Below the pieces are notes generated by a model, which searched no databases, was not told the DNA's origin, and saw only the letters and a program-made list of their open reading frames with translations. From contig CANSQL010000021.1 in the NCBI GenBank assembly GCA_947649125.1, positions 1 through 42,368 of the forward strand: a stretch of DNA of 42,368 bases, read 5' to 3'. Below are positions 40,978-42,368 of the stretch, one piece after another. Within the stretch, counting starts at the first letter, position 1; each line of letters begins with the position of its first letter. The position numbers and the translations under genes are program-made. Source of the DNA: an uncultured Erysipelotrichaceae bacterium. Lineage in GTDB: Bacteria > Bacillota_I > Bacilli_A > Erysipelotrichales > Erysipelotrichaceae.

Positions 40978-42127
40978 TTTCGCACCTCATCGCTATTTTC
41001 TGTTCAACGCTGATATCGTTGATAAACACCTCATCAATGACGCCGCCGCCAAGACAGGTCTCCCCTTGATAGAATACAGCCTCCTGTCCTGCGGTAACTG
41101 ACATTACACCGTTTGGATAGGAAACGAAAACCGTTGAGTCGTCCGCAAAGCGTAAGCTAACCTCATGATCTGTCTGACGATAACGAAATTTCGCCGTACA
41201 AGCATATTCCCCCTGCGGTCTATGCTTAGAGAACCAATTTACATCAGAAACAATACAGCTTGTCGATAAGAGCCATTCCTTATCATCACCGTTTGCCACA
41301 TAGAGGACGTTCCTTTTTACATCCTTTCCGATGACAAACCAAGGTCCTTTGGTTCCGCCGATACCGAGTCCCTTTCGCTGTCCGATCGTATAATATATGA
41401 CTCCGCTGTGCTTACCGAGTATTTGTAAATCAGCGATATTGACAATATCACCCTCCTGCATCGGTAAGTAATTTTTTAAAAATTGCCTGAAATTCCGTTC
41501 ACCGATAAAACAGATTCCGGTCGAATCCTTTTTCTGTGCCACACTTTCTAACTGCAGCTCATCAGCAATCCTTCGTACCTCTTGTTTGGTAAGCTCACCG
41601 ATCGGAAAAACAGCATGTGACAGCGCAGCTTGAGAAATCTGACAAAGGAAATAGGTCTGATCCTTATTCATATCCTTTCCTCGCAGCAGCACGCTTTCCT
41701 CACCTTCATGATTAACCCGCGCATAGTGACCGGTAGCCACTGTATCAAATCCTTGTTGATGCGCAAATTTCATAAAGGCATCAAATTTGATATACTTGTT
41801 GCATAAGATATCGGGATTCGGTGTACGGCCTCGCTCATATTCCTTTAAAAACGTAGTAAATACATCATCCCAGTATTCCTTTACGAAATCAACTCTCAAC
41901 AACGGTAAACCGAGCTTATCGGCAACCGCCTTCGCATCCATATAATCCTGTTCTTGAGGACAAACATCATCCTGTATCGTTGGATTGCCTAATATATCAT
42001 TATTCGCATAAGCATCCCAATTACGCATAAAAGCGCAGGTTACATCGTAGCCCTGCTCCTTTAATATATATGCCGCAACAGCGGAATCTACACCGCCGGA
42101 CAGTCCTAATAATATTTTTTTATTCAT
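40961..42127 (-). CDS. mnmA: tRNA-uridine 2-sulfurtransferase MnmA (TrmU)
   Basis: The protein has 388 residues from the ATG at 42127 (AGGTGATG upstream; two extra codons possible). The PP-loop SGGVDS is at 10-15. Catalytic cysteines are C109 (NPDILCNKYIKF) and C206 (STGICFIGERNF). ATGHYAR and DQTYFL are further family motifs. It thiolates U34 of tRNA-Lys, Glu and Gln. It is first in the mnmA-CPBP-recD2 transcript. Confidence 0.97.
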   Translation of the reverse strand: MNKKILLGLSGGVDSAVAAYILKEQGYDVTCAFMRNWDAYANNDILGNPTIQDDVCPQEQDYMDAKAVADKLGLPLLRVDFVKEYWDDVFTTFLKEYERGRTPNPDILCNKYIKFDAFMKFAHQQGFDTVATGHYARVNHEGEESVLLRGKDMNKDQTYFLCQISQAALSHAVFPIGELTKQEVRRIADELQLESVAQKKDSTGICFIGERNFRQFLKNYLPMQEGDIVNIADLQILGKHSGVIYYTIGQRKGLGIGGTKGPWFVIGKDVKRNVLYVANGDDKEWLLSTSCIVSDVNWFSKHRPQGEYACTAKFRYRQTDHEVSLRFADDSTVFVSYPNGVMSVTAGQEAVFYQGETCLGGGVIDEVFINDISVEQKIAMRCENGKMR

Positions 42128-42145
42128 AAACATCACCTGACTACT

Positions 42146-42151
42146 ATTATA
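42146..42151 (-). promoter_or_regulatory. -10 box of the mnmA operon
   Basis: On the minus strand a perfect TATAAT (42151-42146) lies about 20 bp before the mnmA start; a TTTCAT 17 nt upstream is a poor -35. Confidence 0.5.
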
Positions 42152-42183
42152 ACGTAAAAGGTAATGAAATGAAATGTTGAATC

Positions 42184-42205
42184 AAAAAAACATGCTTAAT
42201 AGCAT
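42184..42205 (-). terminator. Weak hairpin terminator upstream of mnmA
   Basis: On the minus strand ATGCT-ATTA-AGCAT is followed by G and seven T residues (plus 42205 down to 42184). It could stop residual transcription coming from the rRNA operon. Confidence 0.6.
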
Positions 42206-42258
42206 AAAACAATGATGCGGGTTAGAGGATTAAATTTCATTATTACTAATCACTCATT

Positions 42259-42298
42259 CTGATTTTTAAAAGAAACACCTGATTTTTAAAAGAAACAC
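42259..42298. repeat. Tandem duplication of a 20-nt unit
   Basis: CTGATTTTTAAAAGAAACAC occurs twice head to tail (42259-42278 and 42279-42298) with no mismatch, between the 5S terminator and mnmA. Confidence 0.95.
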
Positions 42299-42319
42299 AA
42301 AAGTGATTGATGGAAACAT

Positions 42320-42344
42320 AAAAAAAGACCCTTTATCAAGGGTC
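42320..42344 (-). terminator. Terminator of the rRNA operon
   Basis: On the minus strand GACCCTT-GATA-AAGGGTC is followed by seven T residues, a few bases after the presumed 5S rRNA 3' end. Confidence 0.9.
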
Positions 42345-42346
42345 AA

Positions 42347-42368
42347 TGCCCGGCAACGTGCTATCTTC
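42347..42368 (-). rRNA. rrf: 5S rRNA, 3' end only
   Basis: Read on the minus strand the last bases are GAAGATAGCACGTTGCCGGG followed by CA. This matches the usual 5S ending (GAAGATAG-ACGTTGCC-GGC) and is directly followed by a strong terminator. Only 22 nt are in the window, so the assignment rests on pattern recognition. Confidence 0.65.

Overview
This window looks like a chromosomal segment of a low-GC Gram-positive bacterium. The best guess is class Erysipelotrichia or a close relative; this is inferred from gene content and style, as no database search was possible. The supports are: a T-box leader on thrS, the Firmicutes primosome genes dnaB/dnaI, the polA-mutM-coaE-dnaB-dnaI order, a mreC-mreD-minC-minD and spoIVFA-spoIVFB neighbourhood as in Bacillus, AGGAGG-type ribosome binding sites, and encoded CCA ends on the tRNAs. 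Most genes lie on the minus strand.

Layout. 1-4.1 kb: the 3'-truncated gene of a very large exported protein with cadherin-like repeats, and upstream of it an ECF-type sigma factor carrying its own membrane segment. 4.1-6.3 kb: an accessory patch with a 35-bp direct repeat flanking an orphan MazE-tail protein, followed by an AAA/DUF234 ATPase behind an operator-laden promoter. 6.4-10.9 kb: rarA/mgsA, a TIM-barrel protein, a Fic protein with a degenerate active site, and an ABC permease. 10.9-13.86 kb: a T-box controlled thrS that overlaps the gene of a lipoprotein ABC binding protein. 14.3-15 kb: a lone serine recombinase after an AT-rich gap. 15-22.2 kb: DUF2207, LemA, M29 aminopeptidase and ROK kinase genes in one minus-strand run, then pyk and pfkA. 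22.2-28.3 kb: the DNA replication/repair operon polA-mutM-coaE-dnaB-dnaI.

28.5-35.3 kb: a ZnuA-fold lipoprotein lacking the usual metal-ligand histidines, a spoIVFA/spoIVFB-like pair, a PerM/AI-2E family membrane protein, a decayed GNAT acetyltransferase fragment, and minD, minC, mreD and mreC reading from a strong promoter. 35.4-36.6 kb: degV, then tRNA-His and tRNA-Ser, each followed by a hairpin terminator. 36.7-42.1 kb: mnmA, a CPBP protease, recD2, a 58-residue membrane protein and a second PerM-type transporter, probably one long transcript. At the right edge the last 22 nt visible on the minus strand look like the 3' end of a 5S rRNA followed by a strong terminator, so an rRNA operon probably ends here.

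No CRISPR array, insertion sequence or complete prophage is visible. The most unusual points are: the membrane-tethered sigma factor beside the giant surface protein; the Fic gene bracketed by GGGAAT inverted repeats and missing its catalytic histidine; the T-box operon joining thrS to a transporter binding protein; the ligand-less ZnuA homologue; and the hairpin that pairs the start codon of the small gene downstream of recD2.
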